Source of the DNA: an uncultured Lachnospiraceae bacterium
GTDB lineage: Bacteria; Bacillota; Clostridia; Lachnospirales; Lachnospiraceae
DNA: 41,260 bases
Direction: 5' to 3'
Assembly (NCBI GenBank): GCA_910583895.1
Contig: CAJTYJ010000016.1
Location: 1-41,260 of the forward strand
This document shows, piece by piece, positions 23,079-31,721 of this stretch. The position numbers and the translations under genes are program-made. The stretch's first letter is position 1. Each line of letters begins with the position of its first letter. The notes beneath the pieces were generated by a model. That model was not told the DNA's origin and ran no database searches. It saw only the letters and a list, made by a program, of their open reading frames with translations.

Positions 23079-24305
23079 ATGAAAAGAAAATTACTTGGTG
23101 CTTTCTTAAGTACCGCAATGGTTGCTTCTCTGGTGGTTGGATGCGGCGGCGGAAATGACAGTGCTGCAACGGATGCACCGGCTGAGACCGAGACTCCGGC
23201 AGAGGATGCAGCAGAGGATGCAACACCTGCAGAAGACACAGCAACAGAGGGCGCAGAGGCTCCCGCAGCAGGCGGCGGCAAGATCGGTATCTCCATGCCG
23301 ACCCAGTCTCTGGAGCGCTGGAACCGAGACGGTGCTTATCTGGATGAGCAGTTCAAGGCAGCAGGCTTTGAGACGATCCTGACCTACTCGGATGACAAGA
23401 CAGAGCAGCAGGTGAACGACATTCAGAACATGCTGGCAGACGGCGTGGATATGCTTGTCATCGCAGCCATCGACGGTAACGCACTCAATACCGCACTGGA
23501 AGGTGCAGCAGAGCAGAACATTCCGGTTATCTCCTATGACCGTCTGATCCTGAATGATGCTGCTTCCTACTATGTATCTTTTGATAACTATACGGTTGGC
23601 CAGCTTCAGGGAGAGTATATAGTAGAGGCTCTGGATCTTGCGAATGCAGGAGACAAGACCTACAACATCGAGATCACCGCAGGTGACCCGGCAGACAACA
23701 ATGCAACCTATTTCTATCAGGGTGCTATTGATGCGATTCAGCCGTATCTGGACAACGGCGCGCTGAACATCGTATCCGGACAGAAAGACTTTGATGCGGT
23801 TGCAACTCCGGGCTGGAAGACAGATACTGCGCTGGCAAGAGCACAGAACGTTCTTTCTTCCTACTATGCAGACGGAACGCAGCTGGATGCATGGCTCTGC
23901 TCCAATGACTCCACCGCTCTTGGCGTAACGCAGGCTGTGACCTCTGACTATGCTGGCTCCAACACCGTTGTGATCACCGGTCAGGACGGCGACGAGGCGA
24001 ATCTGAAGAACATTGTGGACGGTGTTCAGACCATGACCGTTTACAAGAACGTAAGCAACGAGTCCATCGTGACGCTGGCTCTGGCAAAAGCGATCCTGGC
24101 AGGCGAAACCATCGACGAGTCCCTGATCCCGTCCTTTGGAATCGAGTGTGCATTTGACACCGAGTCCTATGAGACTTCCGCAGGCAACAAGTGCCCGTCC
24201 TTCCTGCTGGTACCCAATGTCATCACCAAGGACAATCTGCAGGATCTGGTGGACACCGGCCTGTACACCATGGGTGACGACGGATATCTGTCCGCGGCAA
24301 ACTGA
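23079..24305 (+). CDS. chvE: Multiple-monosaccharide ABC transporter binding lipoprotein
   Basis: 408 residues. A signal peptide with lipobox LVVGC (Cys22) and an acidic Ala/Glu/Thr linker (about 26-67) precede a Peripla_BP_4 domain starting KIGISMPTQSLERWNRDG, the hallmark of ChvE-type receptors. YDRLILND and ITGQDGDEANLKNI are further typical parts. It captures aldoses outside the cell for GguAB. AGGGAGG lies about 10 nt before the ATG. A hairpin terminator between this gene and the ATPase gene should let the receptor be made in excess. Confidence 0.92.
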   Translation: MKRKLLGAFLSTAMVASLVVGCGGGNDSAATDAPAETETPAEDAAEDATPAEDTATEGAEAPAAGGGKIGISMPTQSLERWNRDGAYLDEQFKAAGFETILTYSDDKTEQQVNDIQNMLADGVDMLVIAAIDGNALNTALEGAAEQNIPVISYDRLILNDAASYYVSFDNYTVGQLQGEYIVEALDLANAGDKTYNIEITAGDPADNNATYFYQGAIDAIQPYLDNGALNIVSGQKDFDAVATPGWKTDTALARAQNVLSSYYADGTQLDAWLCSNDSTALGVTQAVTSDYAGSNTVVITGQDGDEANLKNIVDGVQTMTVYKNVSNESIVTLALAKAILAGETIDESLIPSFGIECAFDTESYETSAGNKCPSFLLVPNVITKDNLQDLVDTGLYTMGDDGYLSAAN

Positions 24306-24337
24306 TACATACCAAGACAAGCAAGTAAGACCTTAAA

Positions 24338-24365
24338 AAGGGCGGGGCGTCTGTCCCGCCTTTCT
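24338..24365 (+). terminator. Intra-operon attenuator between chvE and gguA
   Basis: Stem AAGGGCGGG / CCCGCCTTT (24338-24346 with 24355-24363, one G-T pair) followed by CTTTTC. It lies between the binding-protein and ATPase genes of one transporter, where partial termination is common. Confidence 0.7.
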
Positions 24366-24415
24366 TTTCAGCCGGATACAGGCTTAAGAGAAGAGAGGGA
24401 AAGGAGGAGGAGCTT

Positions 24416-25951
24416 TTGGCTGATATTATTCTGGAGATGAAATCCATCACCAAGGAGTTCCCGGGAGTGAAAGCGCTGGATAATGTAAATCTGGTCGTGG
24501 AGCGGGGGGAGATTCATGCGCTGATCGGCGAGAACGGCGCGGGGAAATCCACATTGATGAACGTGCTGTCCGGAACGTATCCGGTGGGTAGCTACACAGG
24601 GGAAATTTATTATAACGGGGAGCTTTGCCAGTTCAGGACTCTGAAGGACAGCGAGGCAAAGGGAATCGTCATCATTCATCAGGAACTGGCACTGATTCCG
24701 CTTCTGACTATCGGTGAGAACATGTTTCTGGGAAATGAGAAAAAGAACAAAATGGGGCATATCGACTGGGATAGGACCTACAACGAAGCAGAAAAACATA
24801 TGCAGCAGGTAGGGCTTTATGAATCGGCCCAGACTTTGATCAAGGACATCGGGACCGGCAAACAGCAGCTGGTGGAAATCGCAAAGGCATTTTCCAAAAA
24901 TGTAAAACTCCTGATTCTGGATGAGCCCACATCTTCGCTGAATGATGAAGATGCGAAAATGCTTTTGGATCTTCTGATGGAGTTCAAGAAAAACGGGCTG
25001 ACCTCCATCATTATCACACACAAACTGAATGAGATTATTTACTGTGCAGATAAAGCAACCATCATCCGCGACGGTTCCACCATCGAGACGCTGGTCAAGG
25101 GTGTGGATGAGTTCAGTGAGGACCGGATCATCAAGGGTATGGTGGGGCGTCCCATGGACGACCGTTATCCGGCAAGGGAGCATAAGGTCCGTTCGGAAGT
25201 AGGGCTGGAAGTGAAGAACTGGACGGTCTATCATCCGCTCTATCATGAAAAGGTGGTGGACAACAATATTTCCTTTAAAGTGCATAAAGGCGAAGTGGTT
25301 GGTTTCTCCGGCCTTCAGGGTGCGGGACGCACAGAGCTTGCCATGTCCATCTTCGGCAGAAGCTATGGCTTTAATATCAGCGGGGAACTGTACCTGAACG
25401 GAGAGAAGACAGAACTGAAAAGTGCAGAACAGGCGATCCGCCACGGCCTTGCATATGTGACAGAAGACAGAAAGACCAACGGACTGATTCTTGGGGAATC
25501 CATTCGTTTTAATACGACGCTGGCGAGGCTTGACAAGGTCTGCGGAAACGGCGTTATTGATACAACGGCGGAACAGAAGGTGGCAGAAGACATGACAGAA
25601 GCCATGGGGACCAAGACACCTTCCATCGAGCAGAAGGTGGGGAACCTGTCCGGCGGCAACCAGCAGAAGGCACTGCTTGGCAAATGGATGTTCACAGAAC
25701 CGGAGGTGTTGATCCTGGATGAGCCCACCCGCGGGATTGATGTGGGTGCCAAGTATGATATTTACTGTCTGATCAATCAGATGGTGGAAGAGGGAAAATC
25801 CGTGATCATGATCTCCTCGGAGATGCCGGAGCTCATTGGTATGTGCGACCGGATTTACATCATGAACGAGGGCGAGCTCAAAGGGGAGCTGAGTGCAGAG
25901 GAAGCAACCCAGGAGAAAATCATGAGCTTTATCATCAGTGCGGACGATTAA
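24416..25951 (+). CDS. gguA: Multiple-monosaccharide ABC transporter ATPase
   Basis: 511 residues with two ABC domains, as in XylG/RbsA/GguA. Domain 1 has Walker A GENGAGKST (about 38-46), an IGTGKQQLVEIAKA signature and LILDEPTSSL. Domain 2 (from about 260) has a degenerate Walker A region (GLQGAGRTE), the signature NLSGGNQQKALLGKW and LILDEPTRGIDVGAK. It energises sugar import with the permease downstream. The start is TTG at 24416, with AGGAGGAGG 5 nt before it; no in-frame ATG is better placed. It is a peripheral membrane protein on the cytoplasmic side. Confidence 0.92.
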   Translation: MADIILEMKSITKEFPGVKALDNVNLVVERGEIHALIGENGAGKSTLMNVLSGTYPVGSYTGEIYYNGELCQFRTLKDSEAKGIVIIHQELALIPLLTIGENMFLGNEKKNKMGHIDWDRTYNEAEKHMQQVGLYESAQTLIKDIGTGKQQLVEIAKAFSKNVKLLILDEPTSSLNDEDAKMLLDLLMEFKKNGLTSIIITHKLNEIIYCADKATIIRDGSTIETLVKGVDEFSEDRIIKGMVGRPMDDRYPAREHKVRSEVGLEVKNWTVYHPLYHEKVVDNNISFKVHKGEVVGFSGLQGAGRTELAMSIFGRSYGFNISGELYLNGEKTELKSAEQAIRHGLAYVTEDRKTNGLILGESIRFNTTLARLDKVCGNGVIDTTAEQKVAEDMTEAMGTKTPSIEQKVGNLSGGNQQKALLGKWMFTEPEVLILDEPTRGIDVGAKYDIYCLINQMVEEGKSVIMISSEMPELIGMCDRIYIMNEGELKGELSAEEATQEKIMSFIISADD

Positions 25952-25972
25952 GACGAAAGGAGTGTTGTGTAA

Positions 25973-27166
25973 ATGTCAACGAACAAAGAAAATCAGGGCG
26001 GCGCGCCTTTTGATCTGGGAGGATTTCTGACCAGATACAGTATGGTCATCGCTCTTGTGATCGTATTTATCCTGTTCTATTTCCTGACGGACGGACGCCT
26101 TCTGTATGCGCAGAACATGTCCAATCTGCTTTTGCAGAACGGTTATGTGCTGGTCATGGCATGCGGCATGCTTCTGTGTATTCTCACCGGCGGCAACATT
26201 GACCTGTCCGTAGGATCCGTGATCTGTATGGTGGGCGGCGTTGCCGCAGTTATGATCACCAACCATGGTTTCAATATCTATCTGACTATACTGATCTGCC
26301 TTGCCATCGGCGTACTGGCAGGCGTCTGGCAGGGGTACTGGATCGGCTATGTGAGGATTCCGCCCTTTATCACGACGCTGGGCGGCATGTTTGTGTTCCG
26401 CGGTTTCGGTCGTCTGATTCTGGACAGCAAGACTGTATCGGTGCAGGATGCAGCATTTCTGAATATCTTTACGGCGTATATCAAGGTTCCGGGGCTGGAT
26501 ACGGACACCCGCATCCTCTCTCCTTTGGTGATCGGCGCGCTGGTGGTGGTATTTATCTTCTACAGTACGATTTCATCCCGCGCAAACAAGGCGAAGAAAG
26601 GGTACCGTCAGAACAGTGCACTGACGGATTTTGGGCGCAGCGGTCTGATCTCTGTGGTGCTCCTGGCATACTGCTATCTGCTGAGTCAGTATAAAGGGGT
26701 CTCTGTCATGCTTCTGTGGGTGGTGGCAGTGTGTCTGATCTATCACTTTATCACCTCCAAGACCGCGTTTGGACGTTACTTCTATGCGGTGGGCGGCAAT
26801 GAGAAGGCGACCCAGCTTTCCGGCATCAATACGAATAAAGTGTATTTTATCGCCTATGCCAATATGGGACTTTTAGCAGGTCTGTGCGGACTGCTCTGCC
26901 TGGCCCGGGTAGGTTCTGTTACAGGTTCTACCGGTACATCCTTTGAGATGGACGCCATCGGCTCCTGCTTTATCGGCGGTGCTTCCGCTTACGGCGGCAG
27001 CGGTACGGTTCCGGGCGTCATCATCGGTGCGCTCCTTCTGGGCGTTATCAACATGGGCATGTCCATTATGGGGATCGGCGATTCCTGGCAGTATGTGGTA
27101 AAAGGCGGCGTGCTTCTGGTGGCGGTTATCTTCGACGTGGTTTCCAACCGCAAAAGCGGCAAATGA
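25973..27166 (+). CDS. gguB: Multiple-monosaccharide ABC transporter permease
   Basis: 397 residues with about ten hydrophobic helices of the BPD_transp_2 type. Typical parts are LTGGNIDLSVGSVICMVGG (about 71-89) and the near C-terminal SCFIGGASAYGGSGTVPGVIIGALLLG. A cytoplasmic basic loop near 205-222 (SRANKAKKGYRQN) is present, as in GguB-type permeases. It forms the membrane channel with GguA. It starts 21 bp after gguA, behind AAAGGAGTG, and is followed by a strong terminator. Confidence 0.93.
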   Translation: MSTNKENQGGAPFDLGGFLTRYSMVIALVIVFILFYFLTDGRLLYAQNMSNLLLQNGYVLVMACGMLLCILTGGNIDLSVGSVICMVGGVAAVMITNHGFNIYLTILICLAIGVLAGVWQGYWIGYVRIPPFITTLGGMFVFRGFGRLILDSKTVSVQDAAFLNIFTAYIKVPGLDTDTRILSPLVIGALVVVFIFYSTISSRANKAKKGYRQNSALTDFGRSGLISVVLLAYCYLLSQYKGVSVMLLWVVAVCLIYHFITSKTAFGRYFYAVGGNEKATQLSGINTNKVYFIAYANMGLLAGLCGLLCLARVGSVTGSTGTSFEMDAIGSCFIGGASAYGGSGTVPGVIIGALLLGVINMGMSIMGIGDSWQYVVKGGVLLVAVIFDVVSNRKSGK

Positions 27167-27253
27167 CTGCTGCTTGGAGCATCATAAATATGGATCATAT
27201 CTATACTGCTGGTATAGAAAACGTAAAATTGTAAATAATATGTTAATTTTTTC

Positions 27254-27281
27254 AAAGGGCTGTGTATACAGCCCTTTTTTT
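27254..27281 (+). terminator. Terminator of the chvE-gguAB operon
   Basis: Perfect 10-bp stem AAAGGGCTGT / ACAGCCCTTT (27254-27263 with 27268-27277), a 4-nt loop and a T run to 27281. The rest of the 27167-27433 gap shows no gene. Confidence 0.92.
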
Positions 27282-27433
27282 GTGGTATACTCCAAGTAGG
27301 CAAGGAACAGTGCAAAAGCAGACGAGAGATCAGATGCGTATAAGCTGCTGGCTTTGCCTGCGCTCACCGGATGCAGAATTGGGGCTGCAAAGGAGGAATG
27401 GAGCGTTACATATGAAGGAGAGGGGTGATTTTT

Positions 27434-27688
27434 GTGGTCAGGGAACGTGTAACAATAAAAAATGAGAATGGTCTGCATCTGCGGCCTGCAGGGAAGCTGG
27501 TAACGGTGGCAAACAAATGCAGTTCTCATGTGATGATGACTTGCGGTGAACATACAATGAACTGCAAAAGTCTGATGAGCCTGCTTGCATTTCCGGTGTG
27601 CCCGGGGGACGAGGTAACCGTGGAATGTTATGGGGAAGACGAAGTGCAGGCGCTTGAGCGGGTCGTTACCTTCCTGAAAGCCTTGTAA
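27434..27688 (+). CDS. HPr-family phosphocarrier protein
   Basis: 84 residues, the usual HPr length. The phosphoacceptor His15 lies in GLHLRPAG (the usual Ala after His is Leu), and Ser46, the HPr-kinase site, lies in NCKSLMSLL. GTG at 27434 gives exactly these canonical numbers and has AGGGGTGA 5 nt upstream; a GTG at 27425 would add three residues. HPr passes phosphate from PEP to sugar PTS enzymes and, as Ser-P form, works with CcpA. It stands alone, without ptsI or crh neighbours, and has four Cys residues, so it could be an auxiliary or regulatory HPr. Confidence 0.85.
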   Translation: MVRERVTIKNENGLHLRPAGKLVTVANKCSSHVMMTCGEHTMNCKSLMSLLAFPVCPGDEVTVECYGEDEVQALERVVTFLKAL

Positions 27689-27698
27689 CGCAGGGCAT

Positions 27699-27727
27699 GA
27701 CACATCCTCTGGGTGTGTCTTTTTTTG
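27699..27727 (+). terminator. Terminator of the HPr-like gene
   Basis: 9-bp stem GACACATCC / GGGTGTGTC (27699-27707 with 27711-27719) with a 3-nt loop, followed by eight T. Confidence 0.9.
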
Positions 27728-27737
27728 TAGTTTTTTC

Positions 27738-27766
27738 TTGACAGCTCTTTCGGGATTTTATATGCT
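27738..27766 (+). promoter_or_regulatory. Promoter of the 27890-31648 genes
   Basis: TTGACA at 27738-27743, a 17-bp spacer and TATGCT at 27761-27766. It implies a leader of about 115 nt before the ATG at 27890, in which I see no strong structure. Confidence 0.75.
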
Positions 27767-27889
27767 GAAAGTGTCTAAGATAGCAAGTCCGCAAATCTGT
27801 TCCAAAGTCTAAAATCCATGACAAAATTTCCTGATTAAATATCATAACATGGTTCGTATGCCTGGTTTGAGGTTGAGAGGAGAAAATCA

Positions 27890-28663
27890 ATGTATGATCG
27901 AGATGATGCATGGATGATGAAGAAGATTTTTCATCTTTCGGATCATGCCCTGATCCGGATGGTGAATCGTCTGTTTCAAACCGAGTATGAAGATGGAGAA
28001 AGTGTACAAAAAGAGTGGAAAGAACAGGATGCCATCTGTGTCTGTCTGACCATCGGCTGTGCCAACCGCTATGAATTCCGGGTGCGGCGCCTGGAAGGAT
28101 GCTTTCAGATCCTGGCAGAAGACCTTGGCTGTCTGTTTTATTATGAGGATGCCGCGGCTCACTCGGATATCCGGCTGCAGGAGCCTTCGATGGATTATTT
28201 TGGGTATAACACAAAAGAAAAATACTGTACGACGCTGGAATTTTCAGGGCATGAACAGATTATTCTTCCAATTTATGCCATCACGCTTTGTGATGAGTCT
28301 ACCTGGAAACTAGAAGAGGCAGGGCTGATTCTTTTCCTGCCCTTTTTGTTTTATTGTTTTGGTGCGAGAGCAGAACCGCCAAGACAGAGGCAGGAGTCGT
28401 TGAAATGTTTTGTGATTCGTGATATAGTAGGAGCACTTCATGCAAGCAGAACCCGGGGAGATCTGACTGCCTTTGATGTGGAGAGGCTGAAACAGTGCTG
28501 CAGAGGTATGCTGTGGAGAACCCTGGCAGGAGAGTATTGGATGCAGAATCTGGAGCTTCAGGAGCTGATGCTGGAAGCACTGGGACCGGATATCGGATAC
28601 TTGGAGTATATCCATGAAAAGGAATTAAAAGAAGCCCGGAAGCATTGCGTGAGGAGGAAATGA
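27890..28663 (+). CDS. Lachnospiraceae-type protein of unknown function
   Basis: 257 residues with no recognised catalytic motif. The N-terminal MMKKIFHLSDHALIRMVNRLFQTEY followed by VQKEWKEQD resembles a family that is abundant in Lachnospiraceae genomes and is thought to be related to PD-(D/E)XK (Rpn/transposase-like) nucleases, but the match is from memory and the active-site pattern is not convincing here. A hydrophobic segment (GLILFLPFLFYCF, about 145-157) is typical for the family's end region. GGAG lies before the ATG. It is the first gene after a strong promoter; the next gene is 19 bp away. Confidence 0.6.
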   Translation: MYDRDDAWMMKKIFHLSDHALIRMVNRLFQTEYEDGESVQKEWKEQDAICVCLTIGCANRYEFRVRRLEGCFQILAEDLGCLFYYEDAAAHSDIRLQEPSMDYFGYNTKEKYCTTLEFSGHEQIILPIYAITLCDESTWKLEEAGLILFLPFLFYCFGARAEPPRQRQESLKCFVIRDIVGALHASRTRGDLTAFDVERLKQCCRGMLWRTLAGEYWMQNLELQELMLEALGPDIGYLEYIHEKELKEARKHCVRRK

Positions 28664-28682
28664 ATCTGTGAGGTGACTAAGT

Positions 28683-29231
28683 ATGAAAAAAAGTCTGACA
28701 GCAGCATTGGTGGCAGCTTGTCTGCTTCTTGGCTGCGGCAAAGGAAGTGATGGGACGGATGGTTCCGGGAAAACCTATCGGGACGATGTATCCGCCCAGG
28801 CCCTTGTGGAAGCAGTGGCATCAGAACTGGCCGAAGATTACTGGCCGGATACCACTCTTGCACCGGAATATCTGGAGGAACTATACGGAGTTTCGTCTGA
28901 GTTGTATGAGGAGTATTATGGGCAGACGCCTATGATCTCGGCCAATGTGGATACGCTGATTGTCGTGAAGGCTCAAAGTGAACAAAAAGAAAAGGTGGAA
29001 CAGTCTTTAAAGACCTACCAGGAGGCCATGATTCAGGATTCACTCCAGTATCCGATGAATATCCCCAAGATCCAGGCTTCCATCATTCGGACCTTTGGAG
29101 ACTATGTGTGCTTTGTACAGCTGGGAGGCTCCATGGAAGGGATGGAGGACGATGAGGAAGCAGCGGTCAAGGCATGTCAGGAGATGAATGAAAAAGCACT
29201 GTCTGTCATAGAAGGAAAACTGACGGAGTAG
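28683..29231 (+). CDS. DUF4358 lipoprotein
   Basis: 182 residues. A signal peptide with lipobox LLLGC (Cys18) precedes a domain (about 38-175) that fits DUF4358: an alpha-beta fold with the segment VDTLIVVKAQSEQKEKVEQSLKTY. Members of this family regularly sit beside MBOAT and DHHW genes, as here. It is expected on the outer membrane face and may help the acetylation system, but the biochemical role is not known. GAGGTGA lies before the ATG. The MBOAT gene follows after 3 bp. Confidence 0.8.
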   Translation: MKKSLTAALVAACLLLGCGKGSDGTDGSGKTYRDDVSAQALVEAVASELAEDYWPDTTLAPEYLEELYGVSSELYEEYYGQTPMISANVDTLIVVKAQSEQKEKVEQSLKTYQEAMIQDSLQYPMNIPKIQASIIRTFGDYVCFVQLGGSMEGMEDDEEAAVKACQEMNEKALSVIEGKLTE

Positions 29232-29234
29232 GAG

Positions 29235-30554
29235 ATGGTTTTTTCCAGTCTGATCTTTCTGAGCCGGTTTTTGCCGGCCTTTTTATTCCTTTATCTGCTG
29301 ACGCCCGGGCGCTGTCGAAATCTGGTGCTTTTTTTGGGCAGTCTTTTTTTCTATGGATGGGGAGAGCCTGTCTATATCAGTCTGATGCTTTTTTCGGCTT
29401 TTCTGGATTACGGAAACGGCCGCATGATCGAATATGCAAAAAGGCACAATCGGGACGGTCTGGCGGGGGCGGTGCTTGCAGAGTCCGTCCTTGTCAATCT
29501 GTCTATGCTTGGGATATTCAAGTATGCAGGAGTCTTTCCGCTTCCGGTGGGCATTTCTTTCTATACTTTTCAGACCATGTCCTATACCATCGATGTCTGG
29601 CGGGGGGAGGTTCCGGCTCAGAAAAATCTTGTCTCGTTCGGGGCTTATGTTGCCATGTTTCCCCAGCTGATCGCAGGACCCATCGTAAAATATAAGGATG
29701 TGGCACAGGAGCTGGAGCATCGGACCCTAAACGCAGAAGACGGATACAAAGGAATCGGAAGATTCTGTGTGGGGCTTGGGAAAAAGGTACTGCTGGCGAA
29801 CCAGATCGGACTTTTGTGGGAGGCGACAAAAGGCCTGCCTGCCGGTCAGATGTGTACACTGACTGCCTGGGTCGGAAGCATGGCATATGCGCTGCAGCTT
29901 TATTTTGATTTCTCCGGCTACTCCGACATGGCCATCGGCATGGCTCAGATGATGGGATTTCATCTGAAGGAAAATTTTGACTATCCGTATTGTTCGAAAA
30001 GCATCACGGAATTTTGGAGAAGATGGCATATATCGCTGGGACAGTGGTTTCGGGAGTACGTTTACATTCCTCTGGGAGGTAACCGAAGAGGGTGGAATAT
30101 CCAGCTTCGCAATATCCTGATCGTCTGGGCGCTGACCGGAATCTGGCATGGGAAAGGATGGAATTTTCTGGTCTGGGGCATGTATTTTGGTATTCTTTTG
30201 ATTCTGGAAAAACGGTTTCTGCTGAAATATCTTTCCCGTCTGCCGGCAGTCTGGGGGCACGTGTATGCCACAGTTGCCGTTCTGGCCGGTATGACAGTCT
30301 TTGCGCTGGAAGACCTGAAAAGCGGTTTTCTGTGGATTCTCATGCTCTTTGGAAGCACCGGGAAGCTCTGGAATCCGGAAGCTTTGTGGCTGCTTTCCAA
30401 TCATGGTCTTCTGCTTTTGCTGTGCATTGCCGGCGCGGCGGGCCTTGGAAAAAAACTGGCCGGACATCCGGCGGTCTGGTCTTTGGTATTCTTTTTGTCC
30501 GTCGCTTACCTGGTGGACGCCGCTTATAACCCATTTTTATATTTCAGATTTTGA
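29235..30554 (+). CDS. MBOAT-family O-acyltransferase (AlgI/DltB-like)
   Basis: 439 residues with around ten hydrophobic segments. The MBOAT core includes the entry segment FPQLIAGPIVKYKDV (about 137-151), DFSGYSDMAIGMAQM (about 229-243), the FWRRWHISLGQWFREYVYIPLGG block and the invariant His305 in GIWHGKG. These proteins move an acyl group, usually acetyl, across the membrane to a secreted polysaccharide or teichoic acid. It overlaps neither neighbour but lies tightly between the DUF4358 lipoprotein and the DHHW protein; together they look like one surface-glycan acetylation unit. Confidence 0.92.
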   Translation: MVFSSLIFLSRFLPAFLFLYLLTPGRCRNLVLFLGSLFFYGWGEPVYISLMLFSAFLDYGNGRMIEYAKRHNRDGLAGAVLAESVLVNLSMLGIFKYAGVFPLPVGISFYTFQTMSYTIDVWRGEVPAQKNLVSFGAYVAMFPQLIAGPIVKYKDVAQELEHRTLNAEDGYKGIGRFCVGLGKKVLLANQIGLLWEATKGLPAGQMCTLTAWVGSMAYALQLYFDFSGYSDMAIGMAQMMGFHLKENFDYPYCSKSITEFWRRWHISLGQWFREYVYIPLGGNRRGWNIQLRNILIVWALTGIWHGKGWNFLVWGMYFGILLILEKRFLLKYLSRLPAVWGHVYATVAVLAGMTVFALEDLKSGFLWILMLFGSTGKLWNPEALWLLSNHGLLLLLCIAGAAGLGKKLAGHPAVWSLVFFLSVAYLVDAAYNPFLYFRF

Positions 30555-30562
30555 GGGATTTT

Positions 30563-31648
30563 ATGAATTACAGAAAAAGAGAACTGGCGTTCTGTATCTT
30601 TTTTCTGCTGGTGCTCGGCGGACTTTTGGGAAGCAGCCTGATCAGGGAGGACCGGCTTTATTCTCCCTGGGAAAAGCGGATGCTGGCCCAGAAGCCCAAA
30701 GCGGATCTTGCTGCCATTTTGGATGGAAGTTACGAGACGGCCTGCGAGACCTGGCTGACGGACCAGTTTCCGGCAAGGGACTGGTGGGTCAGCGTAAAGA
30801 CCCGGTGTGAGATCATGTTGGGCAAAAAGGAGATCGGCGGGGTCTATCTTGGAAAGGACGGGTACCTGTTTGCAGATCAGAAGGAGACCGCAGACTGGGA
30901 CCGGCTGGAAGTCCGGATGGTGGAGCAGTTTGGAGCAAAGCAGGTCAGCCGCATCCATGTGCCTTCGGCCGGAGCGGTTCTGCCGGAAAAACTGCCTTAC
31001 GGAATCTGCTTTCCGGCAAAGAAGGATGCAGTGTGGGAAAATCTGCGCCGCCACCGGGAGGAGTACATCTATTATCGGACGGACCATCACTGGACGATGC
31101 TGGGTGCGTATTATGCCTATGAGACATGGGCAAAGGAACAAGGACTCACTCCGGTGCCTTTGGAGGAGTTGAAAAGAGAAACGATCAAAGAGGACTTTCT
31201 GGGAACCCATTACGGAAAACTGCACGATGCAGCGAAGCCGGATTTTATGGAATTTTTTGATCCTGGAACGGACAGCCAAGTGGTCTATGATCTGGGCAGT
31301 TCGGACCTGACACAGCTGTATCAGCCCCAATACCTGGAATCGGAGGATGCCTACCGGTTTTTTCTGGATGGGAATCATCCAGTCGTCCAGATCGAGACCG
31401 GGCAAAAGAGCGGACATATTGTGATTTTAAAAGATTCTTTTGCCAACTGTTTTGTGCCGTATCTTACCCTCCATTATGGCAGGATCACAGTGATCGATCC
31501 CAGGCATTTTCGCATGGATGTGGGAGAATGGCTTTCCGGGCAGGAAGTGGATAAAGTGCTGATCCTGGCGCAGGATACGGTGACTGCGAAGATGGGTACC
31601 AGTGAGAGCGGGATACAAAGCGTCGCCGGCGGATCCCGTAAAAACTAA
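30563..31648 (+). CDS. DHHW family protein (AlgX/AlgJ-like)
   Basis: 361 residues. One N-terminal membrane helix (about 8-27) is followed by an extracellular SGNH-like domain with the eponymous DHHW (residues 174-177, TDHHWTMLG) and a LKDSFANCFVPYL segment that looks like the nucleophile block. AlgJ/AlgX relatives transfer or relay acetyl groups to polysaccharide with the help of an MBOAT partner. ATG at 30563 is preferred to an upstream TTG because GAGGGA is placed before it. It begins 8 bp after the MBOAT gene. Confidence 0.85.
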   Translation: MNYRKRELAFCIFFLLVLGGLLGSSLIREDRLYSPWEKRMLAQKPKADLAAILDGSYETACETWLTDQFPARDWWVSVKTRCEIMLGKKEIGGVYLGKDGYLFADQKETADWDRLEVRMVEQFGAKQVSRIHVPSAGAVLPEKLPYGICFPAKKDAVWENLRRHREEYIYYRTDHHWTMLGAYYAYETWAKEQGLTPVPLEELKRETIKEDFLGTHYGKLHDAAKPDFMEFFDPGTDSQVVYDLGSSDLTQLYQPQYLESEDAYRFFLDGNHPVVQIETGQKSGHIVILKDSFANCFVPYLTLHYGRITVIDPRHFRMDVGEWLSGQEVDKVLILAQDTVTAKMGTSESGIQSVAGGSRKN

Positions 31649-31663
31649 AAGGCCGCGAAAGAA

Positions 31664-31710
31664 CCTGCCGGCAGCTTCCTGTCTTCGACGGATGTATCTG
31701 CCGGCGGGCT
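31664..31710 (+). terminator. Probable terminator after the DHHW gene
   Basis: 11-bp stem CCTGCCGGCAG / CTGCCGGCGGG (31664-31674 with 31698-31708, one T-G pair) with a 23-nt loop, followed by CTTTAT. The long loop and short T run make it a moderate candidate. Confidence 0.5.
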
Positions 31711-31721
31711 TTATGGATTAT

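Noticed and set aside
23106..24320. Long minus-strand frame of 404 codons opposite chvE
   Set aside because: It is a shadow of the chvE codons: cysteine- and arginine-rich, with no domain or ribosome binding site, and chvE is certain on the plus strand.
24368..25444. Minus-strand frame of 358 codons opposite gguA
   Set aside because: It mirrors the conserved ABC ATPase codons; its composition is atypical and no start site is supported.
27398..27415. Five-codon leader peptide (MERYI) before the HPr-like gene
   Set aside because: Its AAGGAGGA is too close to the ATG to serve it, and no attenuator structure follows.
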